Positions 24,063-31,524 of a DNA stretch of 46,523 nt are shown here, piece after piece. Within the stretch, counting starts at the first letter, position 1, and each line of letters starts with the position of its first letter. A model generated the notes under the pieces. That model was not told the DNA's origin, ran no database searches, and saw only the letters and a program-made list of their open reading frames with translations. The translations under genes and the position numbers were made by a program. Origin of the DNA: Paucilactobacillus wasatchensis (lineage in GTDB: Bacteria > Bacillota > Bacilli > Lactobacillales > Lactobacillaceae); contig NZ_AWTT01000010.1 of the NCBI RefSeq assembly GCF_000876205.1, forward strand, positions 1 through 46,523, read 5' to 3'.

Positions 24063-24821
24063 ATGTTATCAGACCAACTAAAACAAATTAGAAGTCAGAA
24101 CCGAATCAGCAGTCGCACTGTGTTGAATTACCTGTTCCATGATTTTGTGGCGATTCACGGTGATCGAGTTTTGGGTGATGACGCTGCTTTGACCGGTGGC
24201 GTTGCATTGTTTAACGACCAACCAGTGACGGTATTGGCCGTCAATCGCGGTCATAATGCTGTACAACGGCAGCACTTTAATGGTGGCATGGTGAGTGTGA
24301 GTGGCTATTGCAAAGCATTACGACTAATCAAGGCGGCGCAACGGTTTAACCGGCCAGTGATTAGTTTGATTGACATGCCAGGAGCTGATGCCAGTGCGTA
24401 TTCTGAACATCATGGTCAAAGTCAGGCAATTGCAGAGATGCTTGCGGAAATGGGAGAATTATCAAGCCCCAACATGGCCATTTTTTTAGGAGAAGGTCAT
24501 AGTGGTGGAGCACTAGCATTTGCCAATACTAATCGCATTATCATGTTAGAAAATGCACTTTTTTCAGTGGCTTCCCCCGAGGCAGTGGCTGCAATTGTAA
24601 ATACTGATACCGATATAAATGAATATTTACCAATGACTGCAACAGCGCTGAAGCGAATTGGTTTGGTCGATGATGTAGTTCGTGAGGGCCCAAAAGTTTT
24701 AGAAAATATTGAACGAGCGGTGGCAAAACAATTGTCAGCGTTAAACCAGTTGAATGAACAAGAATTAATAAATCAACGACAAAAAAAATATTTGAAAGTT
24801 TTAGAGGCTGGAAGAGAGTAA
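24063..24821 (+). CDS. accA: Acetyl-CoA carboxylase carboxyltransferase, alpha subunit
   Basis: The 252-aa partner of AccD has the typical segments LIDMPGADASAYSEHHGQ and the GEGHSGGALAFA oxyanion loop. It is of the short lactobacillar size, missing the N-terminal extension of the E. coli protein. ATG at 24063 is preferred to the adjacent TTG at 24060, with AGAGAGG as ribosome site. It is the last gene of the operon, and a hairpin overlaps its 3' end. Confidence 0.93.
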   Translation: MLSDQLKQIRSQNRISSRTVLNYLFHDFVAIHGDRVLGDDAALTGGVALFNDQPVTVLAVNRGHNAVQRQHFNGGMVSVSGYCKALRLIKAAQRFNRPVISLIDMPGADASAYSEHHGQSQAIAEMLAEMGELSSPNMAIFLGEGHSGGALAFANTNRIIMLENALFSVASPEAVAAIVNTDTDINEYLPMTATALKRIGLVDDVVREGPKVLENIERAVAKQLSALNQLNEQELINQRQKKYLKVLEAGRE

Positions 24822-24835
24822 AACTTTTCCGGCTT
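24803..24835 (+). terminator. Hairpin at the end of the fabH-acc operon
   Basis: A 13-bp stem (24803-24815 with 24823-24835, including three GT pairs) spans the accA stop codon. The following T-tract is poor, so termination may be partial or the hairpin may mainly stabilise the mRNA end. Confidence 0.5.
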
Positions 24836-25022
24836 CATTTATAGTACTGCCTATTTTAGTGAAAATTGGTCAGCAAGCTGGCTTAATTCTTTGGTCAACG
24901 TAGTATGTTCCAAAAGTTTTTATTTTTTTGATAGAAATGTGAGAAAGCTAATAACTTATTTTTAACTCTTCCATAATGAAAACGGTATCATGAATAATTC
25001 CTGATTTAGCAGCATTTTCGTG

Positions 25023-25031
25023 TGCTATAAT
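25023..25031 (+). promoter_or_regulatory. Extended -10 promoter of the AEC transporter gene
   Basis: TGCTATAAT is an extended -10 with a consensus hexamer, about 30 bases before the start codon. The -35 is not obvious. Confidence 0.55.
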
Positions 25032-25062
25032 CAAATCATTACATATTTTGGAGGCTAGATTA

Positions 25063-26010
25063 ATGGCTGTATTTCTATCTAGTGTTTCCGGCGTTTTCAT
25101 CATTTTAGTTATGGTGGCGATTGGATACATATTAACAGAACGAGGTTGGTTTGACGAAAGTTCATCAAAACTGATTTCGCGGTTGGTGACACAAATTGCA
25201 TTACCGGCGTATATGATTACAACGATTATGCATGATTTCACTGCAAATGAACTTAAGACATTATTGCCCGATCTTCGTTATCCTGTAATTTCAATGTTGA
25301 TTTTATTTGCGTTTTCATTTGCCGTAATTCGTGTATTACGAATTAAGCAAGCACATGCGGGACTGTTTTCATCAATGTTTTTCAACTCGAACACGGTGTT
25401 TGTCGGGTTACCGATCAACCTAGCGCTCTTTGGTGATAAGTCATTACCATATGTTTTAGTTTATTACATGGCTAATACAACGTTTTTCTGGACGTTGGGA
25501 GTATGGCTAATTCAGCGCGATGGAATGGGCAGTGCCAAGATTAATTTGTGGACAACCTTGAAAAAGGTTTTTTCACCACCACTTTTGGGCTTTATTGTTG
25601 GTGTTATTTTGGTAATGCTACATATTTCGTTACCCAAGTTTTTAATGAGTGATCTCAGCTATATTGGCGGGTTAACTATTCCATTGTCAATGTTTTTCAT
25701 TGGAATGGCGGTTTCAAATGCGGGGTTGTCGCGGATGCGATTGGATGTGGATGCGATTGGAATTTTACTAGGTCGGTTCCTCTTCTCACCATTTTTAATG
25801 GCGGTTTTGGTGTTGCCAAGCAGTATGCCAATTTTGATGAAACAAGTATTTATTTTACAAGCAGCGATGCCAGTAATGACAAATGCGCCAGTTGTGTCAA
25901 AATTGTACGGTGCCGATGCAGATTATGCAGCAATTATGGTTACTGAAACGACATTAATTAGTGTTGTGATGGTACCAATTTTGATGGTTATTATTAAGGC
26001 GTTAGTTTAA
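25063..26010 (+). CDS. AEC-family (auxin efflux carrier-type) membrane transporter
   Basis: The 315-aa integral membrane protein has about ten hydrophobic segments and the family pattern FFNSNTVFVGLPINLALFGDKSLPYVLVYYMANTTFFWTLG in its first half. Lactobacillar AEC proteins include malate permeases (MleP-type), but no malolactic enzyme gene is adjacent, so the substrate is unknown. The start at 25063 follows GGAGG by 8 bases; upstream in-frame TTG at 25048 overlaps the ribosome site. It is probably cotranscribed with the EamA transporter 12 bases downstream. Confidence 0.85.
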   Translation: MAVFLSSVSGVFIILVMVAIGYILTERGWFDESSSKLISRLVTQIALPAYMITTIMHDFTANELKTLLPDLRYPVISMLILFAFSFAVIRVLRIKQAHAGLFSSMFFNSNTVFVGLPINLALFGDKSLPYVLVYYMANTTFFWTLGVWLIQRDGMGSAKINLWTTLKKVFSPPLLGFIVGVILVMLHISLPKFLMSDLSYIGGLTIPLSMFFIGMAVSNAGLSRMRLDVDAIGILLGRFLFSPFLMAVLVLPSSMPILMKQVFILQAAMPVMTNAPVVSKLYGADADYAAIMVTETTLISVVMVPILMVIIKALV

Positions 26011-26021
26011 AGGAGTTCAGA

Positions 26022-26978
26022 TTGAAAAAGACAGTATTATATATTTTATTTTCGACCGTCATGTTTAGTTTGATGGAAATCGTGCTTAAATCAACCGGGG
26101 ATGCGTTTAATCCGATTCAAATTAATTGGATTCGTTTTACCATTGGTGGCATTGTGTTGTTGCCGTTTGCTATTTCTTCATTACGAATTCAAGGGATTAT
26201 GCTGCGTTGGTCGGATTTAAAGTTATTTGCGACAACTGGGTTCATGTGTTTGTTGGTTAGCATGACTCTATTCCAGTTGGCAATTATGTACGATCAGGCC
26301 TCTACAGTGGCGGTAGTGTTCAGTTCTAATCCTGTCTTTGCATTAATTTTTTCATATATTATTTTGCATGAACGACTGGGTCGGGCCAACTTAATTGCTG
26401 TAATTTTATCGATTATTGGTTTGTTGGTTATTGTTAATCCAACACATTTAAACAATGCGCTAGGGTTAGTATTATCGATTAGTTCAGCGTTAACCTTTGG
26501 CCTTTATAGTATTATCTCACGCTATGGTTCGATCAAACGAGGTTTTAACGGTATTGTGATGACGTGTTTTACATTCCTAGTGGGAGCCATTGAACTGTAT
26601 GTCATCATGCTGATAACCCATATTTCTGCCGTCGCTGATAAGATGAAACAAGTGTCATGGTTACGACAGTTTAGCAACATTCCAGTATTAACTAACGTTA
26701 ATGGCCATTTCTTTTGGACATTATTCTTTATTGGCGTTTGTGTGACCGGTGGTGGGTTTGCATTTTATTTTTTGGCAATGGAACGGTCAAATGTTTCCAC
26801 AGCCTCCTTGGTGTTTTTCATCAAACCAGGACTAGCTCCAATTTTAGCTGCACTACTAATTGGTGATAAAATTGCGATGACAACCATTATTGGCATTGTG
26901 ATTATTATTGCCGGTTCAGTGGTTACATTTATGGGAAATCAACGTCGTGAATCTGGCGGCTCAATGCAAGAATCCTAA
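26022..26978 (+). CDS. EamA/DMT-superfamily transporter
   Basis: The 318-aa membrane protein has two EamA repeats (about residues 5-140 and 150-305) giving ten predicted membrane segments. The family exports or imports small metabolites; the substrate cannot be told from sequence. TTG start at 26022 after AAAGGAG. It forms a two-gene unit with the AEC carrier and ends before the strong terminator at 26981. Confidence 0.87.
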   Translation: MKKTVLYILFSTVMFSLMEIVLKSTGDAFNPIQINWIRFTIGGIVLLPFAISSLRIQGIMLRWSDLKLFATTGFMCLLVSMTLFQLAIMYDQASTVAVVFSSNPVFALIFSYIILHERLGRANLIAVILSIIGLLVIVNPTHLNNALGLVLSISSALTFGLYSIISRYGSIKRGFNGIVMTCFTFLVGAIELYVIMLITHISAVADKMKQVSWLRQFSNIPVLTNVNGHFFWTLFFIGVCVTGGGFAFYFLAMERSNVSTASLVFFIKPGLAPILAALLIGDKIAMTTIIGIVIIIAGSVVTFMGNQRRESGGSMQES

Positions 26979-26980
26979 AC

Positions 26981-27032
26981 CAATTGAAAAAAAGATTAGC
27001 AAAAATGAAATTTGTTAATCTTTTTTTAATTG
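26981..27032 (+). terminator. Terminator of the AEC-EamA unit
   Basis: A nearly perfect inverted repeat of 22-23 bp (26981-27003 with 27011-27032) encloses a T-run on the 3' side. It begins three bases after the stop codon. Confidence 0.88.
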
Positions 27033-27209
27033 TTAAGAATACCTTAAGAACAGCGATTGGAGCTGATCGTGAAATCTAACTGTAATAATTGCAAAGATTT
27101 GTAATGTTAATGCTATTGGATTGCAATCTTATAGCGATACAATGACACTCGTAATTAGGACGTGGAAATTACATATCAAAGACAAAATTGACTAAATCAA
27201 ACTACAGGA

Positions 27210-28061
27210 GTGATTATTATTAAATCAGCAGCAAAGAAAACATTAATTGGAACATTGGGTGCAGCTAGTTTATTGGTTGCCGGTACACAAGTAGCACATG
27301 CAGATACTGTTAAAGTTCAAAGTGGTGACACTGTTTGGGCATATTCACAAAAGTATCACGTATCAATCGATTCAATTGTTAAGGCAAACAAATTGGCTGA
27401 TGCCAACTTGATTCTTGCTGGTCATTCTTTAAACATTCCTGGCGTTAATACTAGTGATGCCAGCCAAACATCTACTGCAGCTGCATCAACTGCTACAACT
27501 TCAACAGCTACTTCAGCTGCTAGCCAAGCAACTACACAAAGTAGCGCTGCTAGTTCAGTTGCTTCATCGAGCGCTGTAAGTTCAAGCTCAGCTGCTACAA
27601 GCACTACATCAGCCGCAAGTGCGACTGCTAATACAAATGCTTCAAATTCAAACAGTAGCCAAGCAACTGCTCAAAGTAGCCAAGCTGCTACAAGTTACGA
27701 TAGTGCAATTAGTGTTCGTGGCGGTGGTGTTTCTCAAGCCCTGGCAATTGCTAACGGCAGCACACCATATGTTTATGGTGGTTCTTCATTGTCAGGCTTT
27801 GACTGCTCAGGTTTCGTTCAATATGTCTACGGTCTAAGTGCTCGTACAACTACTCAACAAGCTAAATTAGTGACACATCATTCTGATGTTCAAAACGCTC
27901 CTTATGGTGCCTTGTTATTCTGGGGTTCTGACAGCGCTCCTTATCATGTTGGTATTTCACTTGGTAACGGAACTTATGTTGCTGCTCAAAACTCACAAAA
28001 GGGCATTGGCGAGTTTAGCCAAACTTACTACAAAGCAAGTTTCTACGTTAACGTAAAGTAA
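27210..28061 (+). CDS. Secreted LysM-NlpC/P60 peptidoglycan hydrolase
   Basis: The protein of about 280 aa has a Sec signal peptide ending AHA (residue 31), one LysM domain (about 33-77, VQSGDTVWAYSQKYHVS), a Ser/Thr/Ala-rich linker (80-165) and a C-terminal NlpC/P60 domain with catalytic Cys199 (GFDCSGF) and His246 (PYHVGI). It likely cleaves peptide stems in the wall during growth. The start is odd: GTG at 27210 shares its G with the only ribosome site, AGGAG (27206-27210), so it is badly placed. The position where ATG is expected holds ATT (27219-27221), eight bases from AGGAG and just before KSAAKK. I give the outer GTG coordinates but think the ATT is the likely start. Confidence 0.88.
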   Translation: MIIIKSAAKKTLIGTLGAASLLVAGTQVAHADTVKVQSGDTVWAYSQKYHVSIDSIVKANKLADANLILAGHSLNIPGVNTSDASQTSTAAASTATTSTATSAASQATTQSSAASSVASSSAVSSSSAATSTTSAASATANTNASNSNSSQATAQSSQAATSYDSAISVRGGGVSQALAIANGSTPYVYGGSSLSGFDCSGFVQYVYGLSARTTTQQAKLVTHHSDVQNAPYGALLFWGSDSAPYHVGISLGNGTYVAAQNSQKGIGEFSQTYYKASFYVNVK

Positions 28062-28076
28062 TTTTATAACAATTAG

Positions 28077-28102
28077 AAAAAGTCTCTTAGGAGGCTTTTT
28101 TA
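28077..28102 (+). terminator. Terminator of the P60 hydrolase gene
   Basis: A 10-bp stem AAAAAGTCTC/GAGGCTTTTT with a 4-nt loop runs into a T tract. Confidence 0.88.
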
Positions 28103-28210
28103 TTTTGTCTGAATATTCGTGCATATTGCAGTAAATTCATTTAAAGTTCTCGCTTTAATCAAATAAACTTAACTATCAGCTCAAATTTTTTGATTAAGGT
28201 TAGAGACATT

Positions 28211-29152
28211 ATGAAAACAAAAAAAATAAATGCACATACAGTTAGAATTATTACAGTCGCGGTGTTGTTAATCGGGCTTGTTTTAATTTGGGTACATCAT
28301 TTTAGTGGTGGCACGACCAGCGCAAAATCATCGGATGTCAACAGTGCTTCAATTGCCAAAAAACGTAAAATTATCAAAACCAATTTGACTAATTATCTAA
28401 AAACGGTCACTAAAGACGGGACGGTCAGCGTCAGTTTCTATAGTTTAGGCGCAAAAGCTGGTAGCACTTCAGCTAATAGCACAGCGGCGACACTTTATAA
28501 AAAAGGTAGTTTGCAAGTTGAATCAAATGCGCATACACCGGAAACGGCAGCTAGCACGTATAAATTGTTTATCACTGCTTACTTGATGCAACAGAAGTTA
28601 TCAGGTAACTTTACGTGGACAACTACCAATACTGATGGCTTTTATCGGATGATTGTCAATAGTGAAAATGATTTTGCTGAAACGGAGCTTGCTAGTTACG
28701 GTAAGTCCTCAATTAACAGCTTTATCAAAAAACAAGGATGGTATTCGCCGGTATTTCAAGATGGCGTCGATGCCACTACAACAAGCTATAGTTTGCAGTT
28801 ACTGCTGGAGCAATTGGATGCCGGAACAGGGCCGTTCAAAAACAGCAGTGACCGCGCTAAGATTTTAAAATTGATGGGTAAGCAAATTTACCGTACCGGG
28901 ATTCCAACCGGTGTTAATGCGGCTACTAAAGGAACAACTGTTACCGATAAAGTCGGATTTCTCAATGATACTAATAACGATGCTGCGATTGTGACGTTAC
29001 CGAATGGACAGAAATATATTTTGGTAATTATGACACATGGTCACGGGCAAAGTGGTTTTAGTGGTTTTTCTAAGATTGCCAAGATTGCCAAAAATGTCCA
29101 GACAATTGTTTATGGTAAAAACGCTGGTAGCAAGATTGAAACATACAATTAA
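28211..29152 (+). CDS. Membrane-anchored serine beta-lactamase-fold protein
   Basis: The 313-aa protein has an N-terminal membrane segment (about residues 12-28) followed by an extracellular domain of the class A beta-lactamase/transpeptidase type. The three family motifs can be read: STYK (Ser115, Lys118), SEN (151-153) and DKVG (KTG variant) near residue 262. It could be a hydrolase or carboxypeptidase of the cell wall; resistance to beta-lactams cannot be inferred. The ATG at 28211 gives a normal signal-anchor N-terminus, with an AAGG site about 12 bases upstream; the TTG at 28190 lacks one. It follows another cell-wall enzyme gene but is separated by a terminator. Confidence 0.75.
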   Translation: MKTKKINAHTVRIITVAVLLIGLVLIWVHHFSGGTTSAKSSDVNSASIAKKRKIIKTNLTNYLKTVTKDGTVSVSFYSLGAKAGSTSANSTAATLYKKGSLQVESNAHTPETAASTYKLFITAYLMQQKLSGNFTWTTTNTDGFYRMIVNSENDFAETELASYGKSSINSFIKKQGWYSPVFQDGVDATTTSYSLQLLLEQLDAGTGPFKNSSDRAKILKLMGKQIYRTGIPTGVNAATKGTTVTDKVGFLNDTNNDAAIVTLPNGQKYILVIMTHGHGQSGFSGFSKIAKIAKNVQTIVYGKNAGSKIETYN

Positions 29153-29222
29153 TTCCATTTTCCCTCTACCTGTTCAAGATTTAATTTATGCGCTATGATA
29201 ATAAATAGGTGGGGGAAGATAA

Positions 29223-29894
29223 ATGGCATTATTAATAATAACAAGACACGGCGAAAGCCAGGCAAATCGGGATAACATTTTTACAGGTTGGACTGATGTG
29301 CCGCTAACAGATAAGGGTATTTCACAAGCTAGAGTTGCTGCACAGCAAATTATGCAACTAGGTGTATATTTTCATGATGTTCACACTTCAATGCTGCAAC
29401 GAGCCATTTTAACTGCAAATTTAATTTGTGATGAGATTGGTCAAGCATATGTTCCGATTCATAAATCGTGGCGTTTAAACGAACGCCATTACGGGGCCCT
29501 GCGAGGGTGTAACAAGGATGTAGTAAAAAAACAATATGGCGCACAGCAGGTGGCTAAATGGCGGCGCGGTTTCAGTGCACTACCTCCGCAATTGACACAG
29601 GCGGACCATGAACGCAGATATGATCGGCTGGGTGTTAAAATTCCATTGAGCGAAAGCCTAGCGATGACCCAGAATCGTTTGTTACCATACTGGAACAATC
29701 AAATTGTGCCACAATTATTGAATGGTAAAAATCAATTAATTGTGGCACATGGTAGTACGCTAAGAGCACTAATTAAGTATTTAGACCAAATACCGGATGA
29801 CCAAATTGACCAAGTTGAAGTTGCTAATGGGCAGCCAATTGTATATCGATTTGATGAACATTTACGTGTGCAGAGTAAGAAATCTCTTCATTAA
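29223..29894 (+). CDS. Phosphoglycerate mutase family protein, 2,3-BPG-dependent (GpmA-type)
   Basis: The 223-aa protein shows RHGES (8-12, phosphohistidine His9), the TGWTDVPLT segment, ERHYGAL (about 89-95) and the second histidine in VAHGSTLRALIKYL (about 174-187). These fit the cofactor-dependent mutase that interconverts 3- and 2-phosphoglycerate. It departs from typical GpmA at AHGNS (here AHGST) and at ERHYGALQGLNK (here ERHYGALRGCNK), so it may be a secondary paralogue. The ATG at 29223 follows GGGGGAAG. Confidence 0.85.
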   Translation: MALLIITRHGESQANRDNIFTGWTDVPLTDKGISQARVAAQQIMQLGVYFHDVHTSMLQRAILTANLICDEIGQAYVPIHKSWRLNERHYGALRGCNKDVVKKQYGAQQVAKWRRGFSALPPQLTQADHERRYDRLGVKIPLSESLAMTQNRLLPYWNNQIVPQLLNGKNQLIVAHGSTLRALIKYLDQIPDDQIDQVEVANGQPIVYRFDEHLRVQSKKSLH

Positions 29895-29913
29895 TATTAA
29901 AACTTGATTATAA

Positions 29914-29997
29914 AACGATTTGACTTCTCACATTTTTAAGTTACAATTAATTGTAACTTGATCATGCCAGTTTTTAGGAAGTGAAGTCGTTTTTTTT
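29914..29997 (+). terminator. Large hairpin after the mutase gene, enclosing the panE promoter
   Basis: AACGATTTGACTTCTCAC (about 29914-29931) can pair with GTGAAGTCGTT (about 29981-29991), followed by seven or more T. The loop contains its own 22-bp palindrome. A transcript from the mutase gene would form this terminator, while a transcript from the internal promoter would lack the 5' arm. Confidence 0.55.
29920..29959 (+). promoter_or_regulatory. panE promoter overlapped by a perfect 22-bp palindrome
   Basis: TTGACT (29920-29925) and TACAAT (29942-29947) are spaced by 16 bases. The perfect palindrome with arms AAGTTACAATT and AATTGTAACTT (29938-29959) covers the -10 and the start region. 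This is a typical position for a repressor; the binding protein is unknown. Confidence 0.6.
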
Positions 29998-30074
29998 GGT
30001 TGAGTCCTTAAATAAAATGGGGATTGTTCATCAAGTACACATAGAAAAACAGATAAATAAGGAGCGTAATACAT

Positions 30075-31031
30075 ATGAAATTTACAGTTGTTGGTTCAGG
30101 AGCTATGGGGCTGCGTTATGGTGTTTTATTGCAGGATGCAGGTAATGAAGTTGATTTTGTTGATCCATGGGAACCACATGTCGAAAAGATGCGTGAGCAA
30201 GGTGGCGTTTATGTTTCACGTGACCATGAAGCCAAACATTTAGTACCTGTAAATGTTTTTTACCCTGAGGAATATCAAGGCGAGCCAGATTGTTATATCT
30301 TCTTTACCAAGCAAATGCAATTGGCTGACGTTTTGGCGCGGTGTGCACACTTTTTCAAACCTAATCAGTATGCTTTTACATGTATGAATGGCATGGGGCA
30401 TGTTGAAAAATTATTGCAATATTTCAAACCAGAAAAATTAATCGCAGGAACTGCGTTAGTTGCAACTGTACTGAATGGTCCTGGTGATGTCGATTTTATT
30501 GGTGCTCGTGGCGCCGGTACGATGAATTTAGCCAACTACACTGAAAAACCGGATGAATTCACGCATCAATTAGTTGCTGAACTGGACAAAGCCCAATTTA
30601 ATCCTAATTTAACCACTAATTTTCGTGGCACATTAATGGCAAAAGTTGTCTTTAATTCTGTGGTCAACACTTTGTGCACTATGTTTGAAATGACAATGGG
30701 TGAGTATGCTGCTTATGAAGGCGCAGATGAAATGAGCCGGCAGTTAATTGACGAGGCATATGATGCTTGTGAGCGCGATGGCGTCAAGATGATCAACAGC
30801 AGACAAGAGGAATTGGACAGTGTTAATTACGTCAGCAAGGTGGCTAATCCACTACATTATCCATCGATGTATCAGGATATGCATAATTACCGCCGGACAG
30901 AAGTCGATTACATCAATGGGTACTTAGTAAAGATGGGCCGCAAACATGGTTATGAAGCTAAAACGCATGCGTTCTTAACACATGAAGTTCATTTGGCTGA
31001 GTTACAGAAGCAAAAAGAAAAACAAAAATAG
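30075..31031 (+). CDS. panE: 2-dehydropantoate 2-reductase family protein (PanE/ApbA)
   Basis: The 318-aa NAD(P)H-dependent reductase has an N-terminal Rossmann motif VGSGAMG (residues 6-12) and a C-terminal ApbA domain with the conserved KVVFNSVVNTL segment (Lys near residue 196). The named reaction is ketopantoate to pantoate in vitamin B5 synthesis. In Lactococcus lactis, PanE acts instead on branched-chain 2-keto acids (hydroxyisocaproate dehydrogenase), and no panB, panC or panD lies here, so that role is equally possible. AAGGAG precedes the ATG at 30075. Confidence 0.85.
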   Translation: MKFTVVGSGAMGLRYGVLLQDAGNEVDFVDPWEPHVEKMREQGGVYVSRDHEAKHLVPVNVFYPEEYQGEPDCYIFFTKQMQLADVLARCAHFFKPNQYAFTCMNGMGHVEKLLQYFKPEKLIAGTALVATVLNGPGDVDFIGARGAGTMNLANYTEKPDEFTHQLVAELDKAQFNPNLTTNFRGTLMAKVVFNSVVNTLCTMFEMTMGEYAAYEGADEMSRQLIDEAYDACERDGVKMINSRQEELDSVNYVSKVANPLHYPSMYQDMHNYRRTEVDYINGYLVKMGRKHGYEAKTHAFLTHEVHLAELQKQKEKQK

Positions 31032-31036
31032 TGAGA

Positions 31037-31427
31037 GCAACCACGTTATGATGTCGTGGCATAAAGCAAATAACCCCGTTACTTCGATCTACGAAGTAAC
31101 AGGGTTATTTGCTTTATGCAATAGACATCAGTGGTTGCGAACACATGTCGGCAATAAAAAAAGAGAGAGCACTTCGAAACTACGAAGTAACGGGGTTATT
31201 TGCTTTATGCAATAGACATCAGTGGTTGCGAACACATGTCGGCAATAAAAAAAGAGAGAGCACTTCGATCTACGAAGTAACGGGGTTATTTGCTTTATGC
31301 AATAGACACCAGTGGTTGCGAACACGTGTCGGCAATAAAAAAAGAGAGAGCTCTTCGGACCTACGAAGTAACGGGGTTATTTGCTTTATGCAATAGACAT
31401 CAGTGGTTGCGAACACGTGTCGGCAAT
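31037..31427 (+). repeat. Tandem 90-91-bp repeat array with one inverted unit (REP/BIME-like)
   Basis: Four direct units begin at the shared CTACGAAGTAAC at 31089, 31180, 31270 and 31361 (spacings 91, 90, 91); the last is partial, to about 31427. To the left, 31037-31086 is an inverted copy: GCAACCAC (31037-31044) pairs with GTGGTTGC (31131-31138), GATGTC with GACATC, and 31060-31086 with 31092-31118 over 27 bp with one mismatch. The units differ by few bases. The array fills the gap between the convergent panE and pepC genes. Short open frames through it are a by-product of a period near 90. Confidence 0.93.
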
Positions 31428-31481
31428 TATGATTGTAAATAATAGCTACGTCAACCGCCAATGAAGAAAGAGGATTTCATT

Positions 31482-31515
31482 AAAAAAGTTTGAAAAGGAA
31501 ATTTTCGCTTCAAAC
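31482..31515 (-). terminator. Terminator of pepC
   Basis: On the minus strand GTTTGAA pairs with TTCAAAC across a loop of about 14 nt, followed by six T. It lies 10 bases after the pepC stop, between the gene and the repeat array. Confidence 0.65.
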
Positions 31516-31524
31516 TCAGTCAAA

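Noticed and set aside
24803-25062. Small gene in the gap after accA
   Set aside because: The only open frames lack ribosome sites; the one on the minus strand overlaps the AEC gene and its promoter.
29938-29959. The panE palindrome as a CopY (TACAnnTGTA) operator
   Set aside because: The spacing between TACA and TGTA is six bases, not two, and no copper genes are nearby.
31109-31396. Open frames with repeated peptide YEVTGLFALCNRHQWLRT on the plus strand and similar ones on the minus strand
   Set aside because: They exist because a unit near 90 bases keeps the frame; there is no ribosome site, the frames shift with the 91-base units, and both strands are open alike.
31037-31427. CRISPR array
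   Set aside because: The 90-bp units are nearly identical over their whole length with no variable spacers, and there are no cas genes.
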